This document shows, one piece after another, positions 62,684-62,731 of a DNA stretch of 62,731 bases; the stretch's first letter is position 1, and each line of letters opens with the position of its first letter. The stretch covers positions 686,464 to 749,194 of the forward strand of contig NZ_GL883080.1 in NCBI RefSeq assembly GCF_000204015.1, given 5' to 3'. A program made the translations under genes and the position numbers. A model generated the notes under the pieces. The model was not told the origin of the DNA, did no database searches, and saw nothing but the letters and a program-made list of their open reading frames with translations. The DNA is from Asticcacaulis biprosthecium C19 (GTDB lineage: Bacteria > Pseudomonadota > Alphaproteobacteria > Caulobacterales > Caulobacteraceae).

Positions 62684-62731
62684 CGGGCCAGTCAAAGCGC
62701 GCGGAGAGCATCCCGAAAAGTGTGGCGCACT

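Noticed and set aside
1-62731. CRISPR arrays, tRNA, rRNA, insertion sequences, phage or plasmid genes
   Set aside because: No repeat-spacer pattern, no recognisable RNA genes, no transposase, integrase or replication genes were seen on either strand.

Overview
The window is GC-rich alphaproteobacterial DNA. It has TonB-dependent polysaccharide uptake, operators resembling the Caulobacter xylose-repressor site, and a FixL-FixJ-FixK cascade next to cco genes. A relative of Caulobacter or Asticcacaulis (Caulobacterales) is the best guess. This is inferred from gene content; no rRNA or other marker gene is present. No tRNA, rRNA, CRISPR array, transposase or integrase was seen.

Region 1 (about 0.1-20.3 kb) is a plant-hemicellulose utilisation locus. 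It holds secreted esterases, two GH51 arabinofuranosidases, a GH3 enzyme with a PA14 insert, a GH31 alpha-xylosidase, a GH97 enzyme, a zinc sugar dehydrogenase and a large TonB-dependent receptor. Four short sequences sharing CGCTAWCA (1252, 3155, 16656 and 62670) look like operators of one LacI/XylR-type repressor and would link this region to the GH43 region at the far right.

Region 2 (20.4-28.6 kb) has a small secreted protein and then a tight operon of four flavin-dependent tryptophan-halogenase-family genes behind a near-consensus promoter. The second gene has lost the FAD motif and both catalytic residues. A convergent IclR regulator follows.

Region 3 (29-36.9 kb) has a MgtC/DUF4010 membrane protein, an SDR and a rhodanese-HlyD-RND-ArsR operon. 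Divergent from the operon are a frameshifted DUF2892 gene and an AhpD-like gene. The set suggests a reactive-sulfur response.

Region 4 (36.9-55.9 kb) is a low-oxygen island. Eight FNR/FixK-type palindromes precede two universal stress proteins, a phasin, pta-ackA, a P-type ATPase, a TauE/SafE-like gene with ccoNOQP, ccoG-H-S-I and a FixT-like receiver gene. The regulators themselves (fixL, fixJ, a FixT-like gene and fixK) sit at the right end. FixJ-type motifs lie upstream of fixK, so the sensor-to-regulon circuit can be read within the window: FixL senses O2, FixJ activates fixK, FixK activates respiration, fermentation and stress genes, and the FixT-like protein may feed back on FixL.

Region 5 (56.4-62.7 kb) has a CocE-like hydrolase, a GntR/FadR regulator, and an MFS transporter overlapping a GH43 glycosidase. 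At the right edge a promoter with an overlapping LacI-type operator reads into a gene beyond the window.
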